Shown here: positions 1-8,484 of the stretch, piece after piece
How the letters are laid out: each line of letters opens with the position of its first letter
Numbering within the stretch: the first letter of the stretch is position 1
DNA from: Limnobacter sp.
GTDB lineage: Bacteria; Pseudomonadota; Gammaproteobacteria; Burkholderiales; Burkholderiaceae_B
Length of the DNA: 25,313 nucleotides
NCBI GenBank assembly: GCA_012032215.1
Contig: JAAURO010000001.1
Span: forward strand, 1-25,313
Direction of reading: 5' to 3'
Made by a program: the position numbers and the translations under genes
The notes under the pieces: model-generated
Seen by the model: only the letters and a program-made list of their open reading frames with translations
Told to the model about the DNA's origin: nothing
The model's database searches: none

Positions 1-1037
1 GATTGCGCCCACACGTTTTCCTCGTGCAAAACGCCCAAAAAATGCCCGTACGGTTGTTTTTGAAGGGGAATTTGCAGGGCACGTTGTTCGGTGGCGCCCG
101 AGACGCAGGGTGTCGAGTTCGCTAAACAGGGGTTGGAACGAGCGAAAGGTTTCGCTGTGGGTATACAGATGTTGCAGGCTTTGCGGGTTTTTTCAAAGGC
201 GGCCAAGGCACCGCGCAGGGCGAGCAGGCCGACAAACAGACGCTCGGGGTGCAGGCTGTTTTGGTCTTGAAGGTGGCGCAAGGTGAGCAAATGCTGCGAG
301 AGCGTTTGAAACAGCAGAAAATCAGAAATTTCAGCGCTGCCACTTAACCGGTTTTGGTGGCGGTCGCCCAAGCGGGCAAGCTGGTTTTCCATGAGGCTTA
401 ACACCCGCGCCAAACCTTTGCTTAAGTAGGCGCTGCTGCCAATGTGCAGCGGCGTGGGCACCACGGTGGGGCTCAGTTCGACTTCACCTTGATGACCAAC
501 ACGCTGAATTTGGGCTATGCACAAACCGGAAAAGCCTTCGGGCATGTGCGCGGCCAGTCTGATTTGCCAATTGGGCTGGGCCAGTTCAAGCAACTCTGGT
601 GGGCTGTCGGATTCGTGGGTGTTGGCCAGTTCGGTGGCCTGGCGTGTATAGCGTGCGGACTCGGTGGGGTTGGCCGCAGTGTTGTCTGCAGCAGCGCTTT
701 CGAGCTGGTTGGCGTGCCAATGGGGTGCGGGCAGGCACAGGTAGCAAAACAGCGAGGTGTCTTCGGGGCGAACATGCACACCCAGTGGCTGGCCATTGTG
801 CAAAGGCAACACAAAGGGTGTGCCATCTGGCAGAATGCCGCTGGCTGACTCTAGGCTCACTACGCCATCAAGCAGTTGGCGTGTGTCGAGTTGGCAGCTT
901 GTAAAGCCTGTAAAATAGGGGGTTGAAGCCCGGGTTACAAACGCGAGCAGGCTTTTTAAGTGCCGCTCTGTTTGCTGAAAATGCTGCGGTAGCAAAAACA
1001 GCCCGTCTGCCCAGATCACTGCGTTTTGAACACTCAT
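1..1037 (-). CDS. tssK: Type VI secretion baseplate subunit TssK (partial, two frameshifts)
   Basis: TssK forms part of the T6SS baseplate and links it to the membrane complex in the cytoplasm. Reading leftward from ATG at 1035-1037, the N-terminus carries the family signature LLPQHFQQTERHL at residues 15-27 after a VIWADGLF lead. A later HPERLF stretch matches the conserved HPE(E/R)L(Y/F) segment before the C-terminal domain. The frame breaks twice. One T is missing (plus strand) in the 6-T run at 188-193, after which the protein continues as KNPQSLQHLYTHSETFRSF. One C is extra in CCC at 97-99, after which it continues ATEQRALQIPLQKQ. The repaired chain resembles TssK throughout. The C-terminus lies beyond the left edge; about 345 residues are present. 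It is divergent from the ompA-vgrG operon, with 164 bp between the starts. The breaks look technical. Family assignment is confident; the ribosome-binding site is weak. Confidence 0.88.
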   Translation of the reverse strand, partial: MSVQNAVIWADGLFLLPQHFQQTERHLKSLLAFVTRASTPYFTGFTSCQLDTRQLLDGVVSLESASGILPDGTPFVLPLHNGQPLGVHVRPEDTSLFCYLCLPAPHWHANQLESAAADNTAANPTESARYTRQATELANTHESDSPPELLELAQPNWQIRLAAHMPEGFSGLCIAQIQRVGHQGEVELSPTVVPTPLHIGSSAYLSKGLARVLSLMENQLARLGDRHQNRLSGSAEISDFLLFQTLSQHLLTLRHLQDQNSLHPERLFVGLLALRGALAAFEKTRKACNICIPTAKPFARSNPCLANSTPCVSGATEQRALQIPLQKQPYGHFLGVLHEENVWAQ

Positions 1038-1201
1038 GCCTGTCGGGATTTAGTCATTTCGGGTTATACAAAGGTCACTCGTTTGCATTTCTTTCAAGAA
1101 GGCGCAAAACTCGGTGCTTTTCAAAATTGCCGAATCGTATCATGGCTACCAGGGAGAGTGACCACAACTTTCTCCGGGATGCCTCACATGGAGTACGCCT
1201 G

Positions 1202-1731
1202 ATGAGACTGTTTTTGCCTTTACTGATTGCCCTGGCGCCCGCTGCGGTTTGGGCTGCCCAAAACCTGCCAGTTGTAGACCTTGGCAACAAAGTGCCCACT
1301 GTGAGCCAGGTTGAAGAAGGTCTGTTTCCCGAAGCCGCTTGCGAAGAATTGCGCAACAATGGCTTTAAGTGCATGGGGTTTAAACCCGCTGTGAAGTTTT
1401 CCATGCCGGCGGCGTATTTCAGGTGGGATCGTCCGAATTGCCCAAGGGCCTGAAGGCGCAACTGGCGGTGTTTTCTAATGTGCTGGCACGGCGCGGTGCT
1501 TCTGCCGCTGAAATCGAGGTAACCGGCCATGCCGATGCCAGCGGCGACGAGCAGTTCAACCAGTGGTTGTCGGTTCGGCGTGCGGAAAGCGTGAAGGCCT
1601 ATCTGGTAGAGCGCGGCGTATCGGCTGATTTGCTGGTTATCCGTGGCAAGGGTTCGGCGCAGTTGGCCAAACCCGCTTCGCCTTATGCTGCAGCCAATCG
1701 TCGCATCGAAATTGGCCGCTTGGCAAACTAA
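1202..1731 (+). CDS. OmpA-family peptidoglycan-binding protein of the T6SS cluster (one frameshift)
   Basis: A secreted or envelope protein with an OmpA C-terminal domain, the fold that binds peptidoglycan in the periplasm. The start at ATG 1202 follows GGAG at 1191-1194 and opens a hydrophobic signal sequence (RLFLPLLIALAPAAVWA). The OmpA-like part carries VTGHADASG, then SVRRAESVKAYLVERGV and the closing ANRRIEIGRL, the usual order of this domain. One T is missing in TTT at 1417-1419, splitting the gene into 1202-~1419 and ~1420-1731. Repair gives 176 aa and joins FSMPAAYF to QVGSSELPKG, the normal lead-in to an OmpA domain. No lipobox is evident. Such proteins are common in betaproteobacterial T6SS loci and probably help anchor the apparatus to the wall. 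It is the first gene of the rightward operon, 12 bp before vgrG. Confidence 0.85.
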
Positions 1732-1743
1732 CACTACTTTTCC

Positions 1744-3765
1744 ATGTCAACTTCTCAGATTCAGCTGGTGGGGCAGGCCGGTGGTACCGCCCTGTCCGGG
1801 CTTGTGTTCCGTTCTGCCAAAGTGCTGGAGGGCCTTTCCAGTACTTTTTCAATGACCCTGGAAGCGGAATCGCCCGATGCTGCGCTGGATGCCAACGCAT
1901 TTCTGGGTCAGCCCCTGGGCTGCAGATGCACACCCAAGGGGGGCCGCGTTTTTTCAGGGTATCGTTACCGATTTTTCCATGGCAAACCACAATGCAGGCA
2001 TGCGCTCTGCGTACTCGCTAGAAATACACAGTTGGGATTGGCTTTTGTCGCTGAATACCGACCACCGTATTTACCAGAATAAATCGGTCATCGATATTAT
2101 TAAAGACGTGTTTGTGCGCAACAACCGTGCCGAAAAACCGATTTCGATTTCCGCGCGTTGGCGGGCAGCTACACGCCCCTGGAATACTGCGTGCAGTTTG
2201 GTGAAAGCGATTTGAACTTCGTGCGCAGGCTCATGGAAAAATTCGGTCTGTATTACTTTTTTATCCACACCGAAGCGGGTCATTGCCTGGTAGTGACCGA
2301 CAGCAAAGAAGCCCACCGGCCTGTGCCTGAATACGCCACCGTGCCGTATGTACCCACGCAGTCTGGCGGTCAGGTGCGCGACACCGAGTGCATAGACACC
2401 CTGTCGGTGCGCAGCAGGGTGAAAAACCACCAGTTTTTTAGCGCCGATTACAATTTTCTAACGCCCGCCAAGGTGGTTAGCGGCAAGGCGCAGGGCGCGC
2501 CCGGGTTTTCTGCTCCACCACCTAAAGAACACTTTGCTTACCCCGGTGGTTTTCAAGAATCTACGAACGGCGAGCTGCTTACGCGTGTAGGCTACGAAGT
2601 GGCGGTGTGTCAAAAAACCATTTACACCGGTGGCGGCAATGCGCGCGGTATTTCGGCGGGCTACACTGTTACGCCCACCCACCACGATGTGCCTGCCTTT
2701 GCGCACAAGCTGCTGGTGATTGCCAGCAGTCACCGGATTTCTGAATCAGCGGCTGAAGCGGGCGGCAGTGGCTCTGGCTACCACGGCAGTTTTACGGCCA
2801 TACCGGCCGCCACGCAGTTTCGCACAGAGCGCGGCACCGCGTGCCCGCGTGTTCGCGGCGTGCAGACTGCCAAAGTGGTGGGGCCGCAAGGTGAGGAAAT
2901 TCACACCGACGAATATGGCCGTGTGCGCGTGCATTTTTTCTGGGACAGGCACGTGGAAAAACAAGAGGCTGCCTCTTGCTGGATACGCGTGGCTTATCCT
3001 TCTGCAGGAAGTGGGTGGGGGTTTCAATCCATTCCCCGCATTGGTCAGGAAGTGGTGGTGGATTTCGAAGAAGGCGACCCCGATCGTCCTCTGGTAATTG
3101 GCACCGTGCACAACGCCGAGCAGCTGCCCCCTTACGTGTTGCCGGGCAGAAAAACCGTGTCGGGCATAAAAACACGTTCCAGCAAAACGGGCGGCAGTTC
3201 CGATTTCAATGAAATTCGTTTCGACGACAAGCAGGGCAATGAATACCTGTACCTGCAAGCCCAAAAAGACTGGTGGCGTCTGGTAAAAAACGATGCCTAT
3301 TCGCAAATTAACCGCCACCGCCACAGCCTGGTGAAAGGCAACGCTTTGGAAACCATTGAAGGCATGTGCGATGTGGTGGTGAAAGGCGATGCGTCTGCAC
3401 GCACCGAGGGCGCGCGCAGCGAGGTGGTGCAAGACGACTGGCACTGCCTTACCCAAGGCCAGTATGGCCTGGAAGCAGCAAGCGATTTGTCGCTGAAAGC
3501 AGGGGCACAGGTGTCGGCTCAGGCTGGTTCTTCGGTAGAGTTGCTGGCAGGCAGCACGGTGAATGTGTCTGCCGGGCAATCTATCAAGCTGAGCGCCGGA
3601 GCCTGTTCAATTACCATCGGGCCTGCGGGTATTGTCATGAGTGGGCCAGCAGTCAGCGTAAGCGGTGGTCAAGGAGGCTCTGCTTCGCCCAAGGCGCCTG
3701 GTGCGCCAGCCGCTGCCGGGATTTCTGTGATACCTCCAGATCCCATCCAGGGCGAGCACCGTTGA
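1744..3765 (+). CDS. vgrG: T6SS spike protein VgrG (TssI; two frameshifts)
   Basis: VgrG forms the trimeric tip of the T6SS tube and carries or recruits effectors. Repaired length is 673 aa. Domains in order: gp27-like N-terminus, with GIVTDFS near residue 70 and ESDLNFVRRLMEKFGLYYF near 153-171; gp5 OB-fold, with HTDEYGRVRVHFFWD near 385-400 and GWGFQSIPRIGQEVVVDFEEGD near 423-444; the FNEIRFDDKQGNEYL segment near 488; and a Val/Ser/Ala-rich beta-helix at about 581-635. The tail is a short Gly/Ala/Pro linker with no extra enzymatic domain, so this is not an obvious evolved VgrG. Breaks: one extra base in the 6-T run 1949-1954 (or the G run just before it), and one A missing in the 5-A run 2133-2137, which restores EKTDFDFRALAGSYTPLEY. 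Its stop overlaps the start of the next gene, suggesting that gene X works with this spike. Confidence 0.93.
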
Positions 3766-5625
3766 ACCAGACAAGCTGTTGGGCGCTTGTGCAATCAGGC
3801 GCTTTGCTGCCACTTGGCTGGAAAAAAATTACGGAGTTTGCGTCCAGCGCCGGTGTGGCGTTGTACCACTGTGGTTGTCAGCCTGCCAGTCTGCAACCCT
3901 TGCTGAAAGCCAGGCACTTGCCGGAAGGGGCGTATTTTGAAGGGCACTGCCCGGCAGTTGCCTTGAAAAACAGCCTGCGTGGTTTTGAGTCTGTGGTGTG
4001 TGGTGCACGCATTGCACACCGTTGGTTGTGGCACAAGCCCGCCATTTTTACACAGTTGGTGCGGTGGTTTGCACCGCGTTTGCCCCTGGGCTTGCAGGCG
4101 GTGTATGTGCAGCACGAGAGTGCTGGTTCACTTGCTGATTTGGCCTGTGCAGGCCCGTTTGGCGGCAACGCCATTACCACTGGGCTGCAACTCACTCCCG
4201 AACAAGAAGACACCCTGCAAGACCTGGCCAGCCCTATGCCCAAGCCTGTTGGCAGCAGGCCTTTGCGCGCTGGCACAGGTTTGTCAGCCAGCAGGCCGAC
4301 ACTGCCTTAAGCGGCGCTGTGCCCGACCCACAAACCCCGGCTCTGGAAAGTGCCCAGCACGAAGCCTCTTTGTTCGAGGCCTTCTGTTTGGCGCTGGCGA
4401 GCACGCACAGTGCGGGCGTTGCGGTTTCTGGCAATACAGAACATCGGCTGAAAAAAGCCTTGGTGGCGCTGTTGAGCACAGAGGGTGCGCAGCCGGTGTT
4501 GACAGAAATCAGCCAGCTTTTTGGCGGCAGAACGCTTGCGCGTCCTTTGTGCCTGAGCGCCCAACAAACCGAATATGAAAAAACCGCCCTAGAAGGCTTA
4601 ACCCTGTGGCCCGAATTTACCCAGCCAGTCGAAGTGTTGTTGCCTGCTGCGCAGCCTTTTGCCTGGCAAGAAGCGTTTGGCTGGGCACCCACTGCATTGG
4701 CCCGCGTGCAGCGCAGCTTGCGGGTGGGCAGCCAGGGCACAAACCAGGCGGTTGCTGTGGGTGCGCTAGAAGCGGTGCTCAATAAAACCTTGAATCAGCT
4801 GGCAGCGCCTGCACCACTGGAAGTATTTACCGACCCGGTCATCGAGCACCACGACATCCAGTTTTTGTCCACGCCCAACGAGGCGCATGTGCAACCTTTG
4901 TTTTCGCTGAAAAGGTTCGACCAGCGTCAGTGCGGCCTGCGTGTGGTCAAGGAAAGTGGTGTGCCGCCGACTGGCACTGCCTGGGAAAAACGCCTGCCAG
5001 TGCTTCTTTTACGCAGGCAAACCTGACCTTCCACACCGACATCAAGCCGCTGATACCCAGTGCGCTTAGCCGACAAACGCTGAATTGGTCGGGGAACATG
5101 GCGTTTCGCTGGGGCTGGGGAAGTGGCGAACAGCCCGTTGCAGGCAAACCTGTTTTTTCGGTGCGTGGTGATGTGGCTCTTCGTATTGAACTGGGGCCGC
5201 AGTTTGCCAAAGGCGTGCAGCACTTACTCGGGCAACCGGTTTATATCGGGCTGGTGGTGCCCAAAGTGGTGGTGCTTGAGCAATCGCAGCAAGCCGACTG
5301 GAATACCAGCACGCTTAAGCCCGATGTGCCTTTGCTTTCGTGGACTGCGCAAGTGCCTTTGGCGGCCTGCCTGGAGTGTCCGGTGCTGTCGCCGGGCGAG
5401 TTGTTAACCCTTGCCGATTCTGCGGTGGGCAGCGTGGAGGTGCTGGTGAATGTGCACTTGCACAGCACCCCCACGGGCCTGCACATGGTGCCCGAGTTGC
5501 GTTGCGCCACATCTGCCTTGGTTTTGAAAGTGAGTCAGCGCAATGCATTGGGTTTTGTGCGCATGCACGAGCACACGCTGACCGAGCCTGCATTGCTGGA
5601 AAGCTGGAGATTCTTTGGTGGATAA
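3762..5625 (+). CDS. Unrecognised vgrG-coupled protein X (two frameshifts)
   Basis: I do not recognise this family. The reading frame opens at TTG 3762, overlapping the vgrG stop as TTGA; no ATG lies in frame nearby. Two one-base breaks divide it: a missing C in CCC at 4232-4234 and a missing A in the 5-A run 4986-4990. Repair gives one continuous 621-aa chain without stops, in three blocks: residues ~1-155 (Cys- and Trp-rich, with WALVQSGALLPLGW and ACWQQAFARWHRF), ~156-410, and ~411-621 (beta-rich, with LLSWTAQVPLAACLECPVL). There is no signal peptide and no obvious membrane span. A DUF4123 adaptor would be the usual gene here, but I could not match that domain's pattern. Position directly after vgrG and coupled to it suggests an adaptor or chaperone, a cargo effector, or an accessory structural protein. 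If the 4232 break is real, two separate proteins would result. Confidence 0.6.
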
Positions 5626-6373
5626 GTGCCTGACTTTATACGCACAAACCAATGTGCCCGATGCGGTGTTGTGTCTGAATGGAATCTTTCTGAAAAAATT
5701 GCCACTCAGTACACCTGTGCTTGTTCCAGTGCACGAGTGTGTAGCCAATGGCAAAAACCACATTCAACTGGGGCGTTTGTGCAGCGGCGAATGGTTGGCA
5801 AGGCAAGATATCTGGTTTGACGTGCGTCTGGAATTGGTGAAGCTTCGGCAGGGGCAATGGGTGCAACCCAAAGTGCTGGATCAGTTTCGGTGGGCCGAGC
5901 CTGCCGGAAAACTGGTGCGTGGCACCAGCTACTTCGAGCGCGAGTTGCAATTGCCACTGTCTTTTCCGCGCTGGCAGTTTCTGGATTTGAGCCGGTTTGA
6001 AAGCACTGCACACACGCAGCCCGTGCAGGATTTGCTGGTGCAATTGGCACTGGAACTGGTGCAGCGTAAAAAAAAGGAATTCTCGGCGCGCTTCAGTCAC
6101 CGAAACCACGAGCTGGCAATGGCGTATGGGGTTTCGCCCGTAGAACTGGCCGCGCAACTGGACGCCGTGTTTGAACAGCACGCAGGTTTTGCCCTGGAGA
6201 ACTACCTGCCCGACTTAAGCGAGCTCGCGGTGTTTGCGGCCAAGGGCGGAACTACCGGCTTTCCGATGCGCGCCGATGGCAGCCCGTTTTTGCACCTGCC
6301 GGGTTTGCCCGATTCGGTGCATGTGCCTTTGCAAGTGGCTGTTGTAGAGGGGCGTGCGGTGGTGGTTAAATAA
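5618..6373 (+). CDS. Unrecognised T6SS-locus protein Y
   Basis: An intact frame of 251 aa from GTG 5618 (252 aa if TTG 5615 is used). GGAG at 5606-5609 sits 8 nt before the GTG, which supports that start. It overlaps the end of gene X by 8 bases, so the two are probably translationally coupled. No family is recognised. Visible features are a beta-rich N-terminal half containing LNGIFLKKLPLSTPVLVPV and ANGKNHIQLG, a Trp/Arg-rich middle (QFRWAEPAGKLVRGTSYFERE), and a helical C-terminal third with a KKKEFSARF stretch. There is no signal peptide or membrane segment, so it is probably cytoplasmic. It lies between vgrG-X and the FHA regulator in a compact T6SS operon, so a role in assembly, regulation or cargo handling is plausible. 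It could be an immunity or chaperone partner of X, but nothing in the sequence demonstrates this. Confidence 0.65.
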   Translation: MDKCLTLYAQTNVPDAVLCLNGIFLKKLPLSTPVLVPVHECVANGKNHIQLGRLCSGEWLARQDIWFDVRLELVKLRQGQWVQPKVLDQFRWAEPAGKLVRGTSYFERELQLPLSFPRWQFLDLSRFESTAHTQPVQDLLVQLALELVQRKKKEFSARFSHRNHELAMAYGVSPVELAAQLDAVFEQHAGFALENYLPDLSELAVFAAKGGTTGFPMRADGSPFLHLPGLPDSVHVPLQVAVVEGRAVVVK

Positions 6374-6397
6374 ACAAATCGGGAAGGGGATGCGCAA

Positions 6398-7625
6398 TTG
6401 AAATACTATGTATCGCTGACAGGCGCACAGCCTGAACACCAGACCGGAAAGTGGGAGGTGAGTGCCTGCGTGCTTACGCTGGGGCGCGGAGATTCCGCCG
6501 ACATCAAGCTGCCCGATTCAGGGCGTGTCATTTCGCGTCAGCAAGGCCGGCTGCAACTGGGCGCCGATGCCCGCCCCACCTGGTACCAGGATGGCGCCAA
6601 CCCCAGTTTAATCAATGGCCAGCCGGTGTGCATGCTGCAGCATCGCGCCTTGCAGGCAGGCGACCGGATTCAGGTGGGCCACTACGAACTGTGCATTGAA
6701 ACCGATTGCCATGCTGCGCCACATGCCTTGTCTTTCCACACCGGTTCCGCTTGGCCAGGCTTGGGCGAAGCCGCCTGCCTGTCTATCGACGACTTGCTGT
6801 CCGAACCCGCCCACCAGCAGCCAGCACCACACACGGGTGCGCAAGTGCACCAGTCCTCCGGTTTTTTTGAAGTACTTGGCCACCGACACGACATTCCGTT
6901 TCTGGAGTTGCAGCACGGCACGCAAGCTGAATGGCAGCAGGCCGGGTTATCTGGTCAGGAACACCCACAGGCACACGCGGAACCGCGCACCGATGTCCAG
7001 TCGGCACTCATTCCCTTGCTGGAAGGCATGGGTTTGCCTGCCGATACCCCCCCTAAACCCAGTGCAACTGCATGCCGTTGGTCGGTACCTGAAAGATGCC
7101 ATAGACGGCACGGTGAAGCTGATGGCCATTCGCAACCTGTTCAAGCAGGAAACACGCAGCGAACTCACGCAAATTATTCAGACCCGCGACAACCCTTTAA
7201 AGCACAGTGTGTGTGGCGAGCAAGCCTTGCAACGTCTTCTGGAGCACGCCAACACAGCCTCTTCTTTTCAGCCCTGCCCCGTGCAAAGCAGTTTTAATGA
7301 TCTGTTGGCGCATCAGCGCGGCCTGGTTTCTGGCCTGCACTCTGCCATGGGTGCCCTGGAAAAAGAGCTCGCCCCGGAAACCATACAGGCAGCACCACGT
7401 TCGTGGTTGCAATGGCCCAGGCTGCTGCGCGCCGCCTTAAGCTGGAAAAACTACCAACGCACTTACGACAGGTTGTTTCGCCGTGGCGGTGGCCTCTTCG
7501 ATACCTTGTTGGGAGAACATCTGCGCGAGGCTTTCGCGCGTGAATCAGCACGCGTGGCACCTCCACGCGCGCAGCCCCGCACAGCCGCAGAACCCCACCA
7601 AAAGCCAGAAGAAAAGCGGGCATGA
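6398..7625 (+). CDS. tagH: FHA-domain T6SS regulator, TagH/ImpI type (one frameshift)
   Basis: A cytoplasmic phosphothreonine-reading protein of the T6SS post-translational switch. The N-terminal FHA domain (about residues 1-95) shows LGRGDSADIKLPD and VISRQQGRL; the histidine usual in the SRxH motif is Gln here. The C-terminal TagH domain (about 215-365) has GRYLKDAIDGTVKLMAIRNLFKQE spread over its start, then DNPLKHSV and FNDLLAHQRGLVSGLHSAM. One extra C in the 7-C run 7047-7053 breaks the gene; repair gives 408 aa. The frame opens at TTG 6398 with AAGGGGA about 7 nt upstream. An ATG at 6390 reads only three codons before a stop unless a T is missing there, so the start is uncertain. The stop overlaps the phosphatase start as ATGA, tying the reader and the phosphatase into one operon. 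Confidence 0.88.
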
Positions 7626-8395
7626 AAGAAGACGATTCCACCATTCAACTGGACGTGCCGCGCCACCCTGTGGCGTTGGCGTGTGTGGGCAAAACCCACC
7701 AGGGCGGCCGCGCTGAAAACCAGGATGCCCTGGGTTGGTGGGAAGATGAAAACTGGTTTTGCGCCGCCGTGGCCGACGGAGCGGGTGGGCACGAAGGTGG
7801 GGCACTGGCAGCCTCGTTGGCAGTGCACACCTTGCTGGAAGGCTTTCGCGCTTTACGCAGCCTGGATGCCACAGCGCTAAGACAGCTTGCCCTGCAAGCC
7901 AACGCCGGTATTCTTGCCGAGCAGGGCAAGTGTGGTTTGGGCGGCAATATGTTTTCCACCGTGGTGTTTGTGGCCATACAAAAAATCACCTGGCAGGTGC
8001 GCTGGCTGCATGCCGGGGACAGTCGCCTGTACTGGTTTTGCCAAAGTGGCCTGAAAGGGCAAACCCAGGACCACGCCGTCCAGATTACGCAATCTGCCGG
8101 AAAAAATCAGCCGCCTGCGCGCAGCCACCAGTTGTTTTCTGCCCTTGGCCAGCCCCCGGAAAACCTGCTCGTGGATGTACTGGACCGTAATCATTTTCTG
8201 GTGGCCCGCGACCGCTTGCTGCTGTGCACCGATGGCTTTTGGGATTCTTTCAGTTCCCGGGAACTTACTGAAAAAATTGGTTACCCAAACCCTGTTGTCT
8301 GCGACCAATACTGCAACACGTTACTGGCAGAAAGCCTGCAGCGCGCTGGCAGCAAGTCCGACAACCTCACTTTTGTTGTTGTGTCGCTTTCCTGA
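7622..8395 (+). CDS. PP2C-family Ser/Thr protein phosphatase of the T6SS
   Basis: An intact 257-aa PPM/PP2C metal-dependent phosphatase, cytoplasmic, without membrane segments. The metal-binding and catalytic motifs are in order: GGRAENQDAL (residues ~26-35), VADGAGGHEGG (~50-60), HAGDSRLYW (~135-143), TQDHAV (~152), LLCTDGFWD (~201) and the closing SDNLTFVVV. In T6SS loci such an enzyme (PppA type) removes the phosphate placed by kinase PpkA on an FHA protein, turning firing off. It overlaps tagH by ATGA and ends the rightward T6SS operon in this window. The partner kinase is not seen here and may lie left of the window or elsewhere. It is one of the few long genes in the left half without a frameshift. 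Confidence 0.9.
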   Translation: MKEDDSTIQLDVPRHPVALACVGKTHQGGRAENQDALGWWEDENWFCAAVADGAGGHEGGALAASLAVHTLLEGFRALRSLDATALRQLALQANAGILAEQGKCGLGGNMFSTVVFVAIQKITWQVRWLHAGDSRLYWFCQSGLKGQTQDHAVQITQSAGKNQPPARSHQLFSALGQPPENLLVDVLDRNHFLVARDRLLLCTDGFWDSFSSRELTEKIGYPNPVVCDQYCNTLLAESLQRAGSKSDNLTFVVVSLS

Positions 8396-8399
8396 TTTT

Positions 8400-8444
8400 C
8401 CTTGGCATTTTGTCGAACCTTGCTGTGTAGTATGCAGGCCAAGG
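8400..8444 (+). terminator. Weak hairpin after the T6SS operon
   Basis: CCTTGGC at 8400-8406 pairs perfectly with GCCAAGG at 8438-8444 across a 31-nt loop, just after the phosphatase stop; a 5-T run lies at 8455-8459. The long loop and displaced T run are not classical, so termination here is only a possibility. Confidence 0.25.
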
Positions 8445-8484
8445 GCAGGGAAGCTTTTTGTTGATTATTCCAGAGTAAAAAAGC

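Noticed and set aside
444..904. Plus-strand open frames across the tssK region
   Set aside because: They are antisense to a reading frame with clear TssK motifs and have unlikely composition.
1073..1086. GG-N10-GC spacing with TT before GC, like a sigma-54 promoter, upstream of the ompA-vgrG operon
   Set aside because: Sigma-54 control is known for some T6SS loci, but the CAC of the -24 element is absent; the match is too weak to call.
923..1201. Upstream in-frame extension of the OmpA-family protein
   Set aside because: It overlaps the start of divergent tssK, lacks family similarity, and ATG 1202 has a ribosome-binding site followed directly by a signal peptide.
8425..8433. Extended -10-like TGTGTAGTAT upstream of tpsB
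   Set aside because: No -35 at acceptable spacing was found, and it falls inside the loop of the weak hairpin after the T6SS operon.
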